Under the pieces are notes generated by a model. That model saw nothing but the letters and a program-made list of their open reading frames with translations, searched no databases and had not been told where the DNA came from. A DNA stretch of 7,297 nt. Origin: Neptuniibacter sp. (lineage in GTDB: Bacteria; Pseudomonadota; Gammaproteobacteria; Pseudomonadales; Balneatricaceae). A program made the translations under genes and the position numbers. Shown piece by piece: positions 6,634 through 7,297 of the stretch. Every line of letters starts with the position of its first letter. Within the stretch, counting starts at the first letter, position 1. The stretch lies in NCBI GenBank assembly GCA_024686055.1, contig JAIBDV010000146.1, positions 1-7,297 on the forward strand. The letters are read 5' to 3'.

Positions 6634-7297
6634 GTTAATGATGAGTTTTGTCGTATTTCAGGCTTTCCCCGAGAAGAGCTGATCGGTCGAACCCATGCGC
6701 TTGTTCGTCATGCTGATACACCTGATGCAACCTTTGTCGATATGTGGCGTACCATTCGTGCCGGAGATGTCTGGAAAGGGGTGATTCAAAATCGTAACAA
6801 ATTTGGTCACCCTTACTACGTAAACTCCACCATGCTGCCTATTTTTAATGACCAGGGCGTTATCAGCGAATTTATGTCGGTGCGACATGATGTTACGGAT
6901 CTGATCGAGACAGAAACCCTGCTGCGTCGCCAGACAACGGATGCGCTGACCGGATTGCCTAACCGGCAGAAGCTGCTGTCTGACTTGACGGGTGAAACCC
7001 AGAGCTCGTTGGCGTTGATTAATATCATCGACTTTAGTGAGGTTAACGAATATTTCGGTTACCGCACTGGGGATCGTTTGTTGCAGCACCTTGCTGTATT
7101 GCTGGATAACAGCCTGGAAGCTGGTATGCAGTTATACAGGCTGGCCGGGGATGAATTCGCGGTGTTGCAGCGTGCATCAGCGCCTCAGGGGGTGTTTGAT
7201 CAGTTCTGTCTACAGCTGATCCGGATGGTAGAGTCACGCGGAATTCAGGTGGATGATCAGGAGTTCTTTATCAGTATCGCTGTGGGGTCGGCGTCGG
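6634..7297 (+). pseudogene. Continuation of the PAS-GGDEF gene after the stop, 3' end outside window
   Basis: This is read in the same frame as the preceding part, with codons numbered from ATG 6127 and the stop as 169. Codons 170-265 complete a PAS domain resembling that of the aerotaxis sensor Aer (RHADTP 194-199, DMW 205-207, NRNKFG 222-227, YYV 230-232). Codons from 272 form a GGDEF domain: DALTGLPNR (272-280), NIIDFSEVNEYFGYRTGD (299-316) and LAGDEFAVL (339-347). The active-site motif reads AGDEF, and the usual first metal-binding Asp appears replaced by Asn299, so cyclase activity is doubtful. The frame has no further stop up to the window edge and no frameshift, so the lesion is a single codon. 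In-frame restarts are GTG 6781 or ATG 6742, both inside the PAS domain and without a clear ribosome binding site. An EAL domain may follow beyond the edge. Confidence 0.75.

Noticed and set aside
6638..6643. Two ATG codons just after the TAA as a restart for the downstream half
   Set aside because: Both are out of frame with the PAS-GGDEF reading frame and cannot produce it.
6658..7089. 143-codon open frame antisense to the PAS-GGDEF region
   Set aside because: The + strand in this stretch clearly encodes PAS and GGDEF motifs, so the antisense frame is incidental.

Overview
The window looks like chromosomal DNA of a free-living gammaproteobacterium. An Oceanospirillales- or Pseudomonas-type relative is my inference, from the tRNA-His / tig / clpP / clpX order and from proteins that align closely with E. 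coli Tig, ClpP, ClpX, PabB and YhbQ while clearly differing from them. Base composition looks close to 50% GC. Most of it is conserved housekeeping sequence, and I see no mobile element, CRISPR array, phage gene, toxin-antitoxin pair or defence cassette.

Layout. Positions 1-185 hold a sigma70-type promoter and a complete tRNA-His(GTG) gene with encoded CCA. Positions 186-599 are a gene-free leader with a G-poor T/C tract, nested inverted repeats and a candidate tig promoter. Positions 600-4008 carry the protein quality-control block on the + strand: tig (trigger factor), clpP (protease) and clpX (unfoldase). An intrinsic terminator lies between tig and clpP, a palindrome between clpP and clpX, and a bidirectional terminator after clpX. 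pabB (aminodeoxychorismate synthase component I, folate pathway) is convergent, on the - strand at 4065-5414, and starts with TTG. Positions 5415-5785 are a gene-free divergent region with several short dyads. After it, on the + strand, come a small YhbQ-family GIY-YIG protein (TTG start) and, 26 nt further on, a PAS-PAS-GGDEF signalling gene. That gene is cut by an in-frame TAA at 6631 and runs off the window end.

How the genes work together. Tig receives nascent chains at the ribosome exit tunnel, and ClpX unfolds substrates and feeds them into the ClpP chamber, so 600-4008 is one proteostasis unit. pabB and the two genes right of it have no functional link to that unit that I can see.

The most notable features are the nonsense codon in the signalling gene, whose frame stays open and well conserved on both sides; its Aer-like second PAS domain; its altered GGDEF active site; the terminator 24 nt upstream of clpP with no visible promoter in between; and the absence of lon after clpX. 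I found no convincing undescribed biological system.
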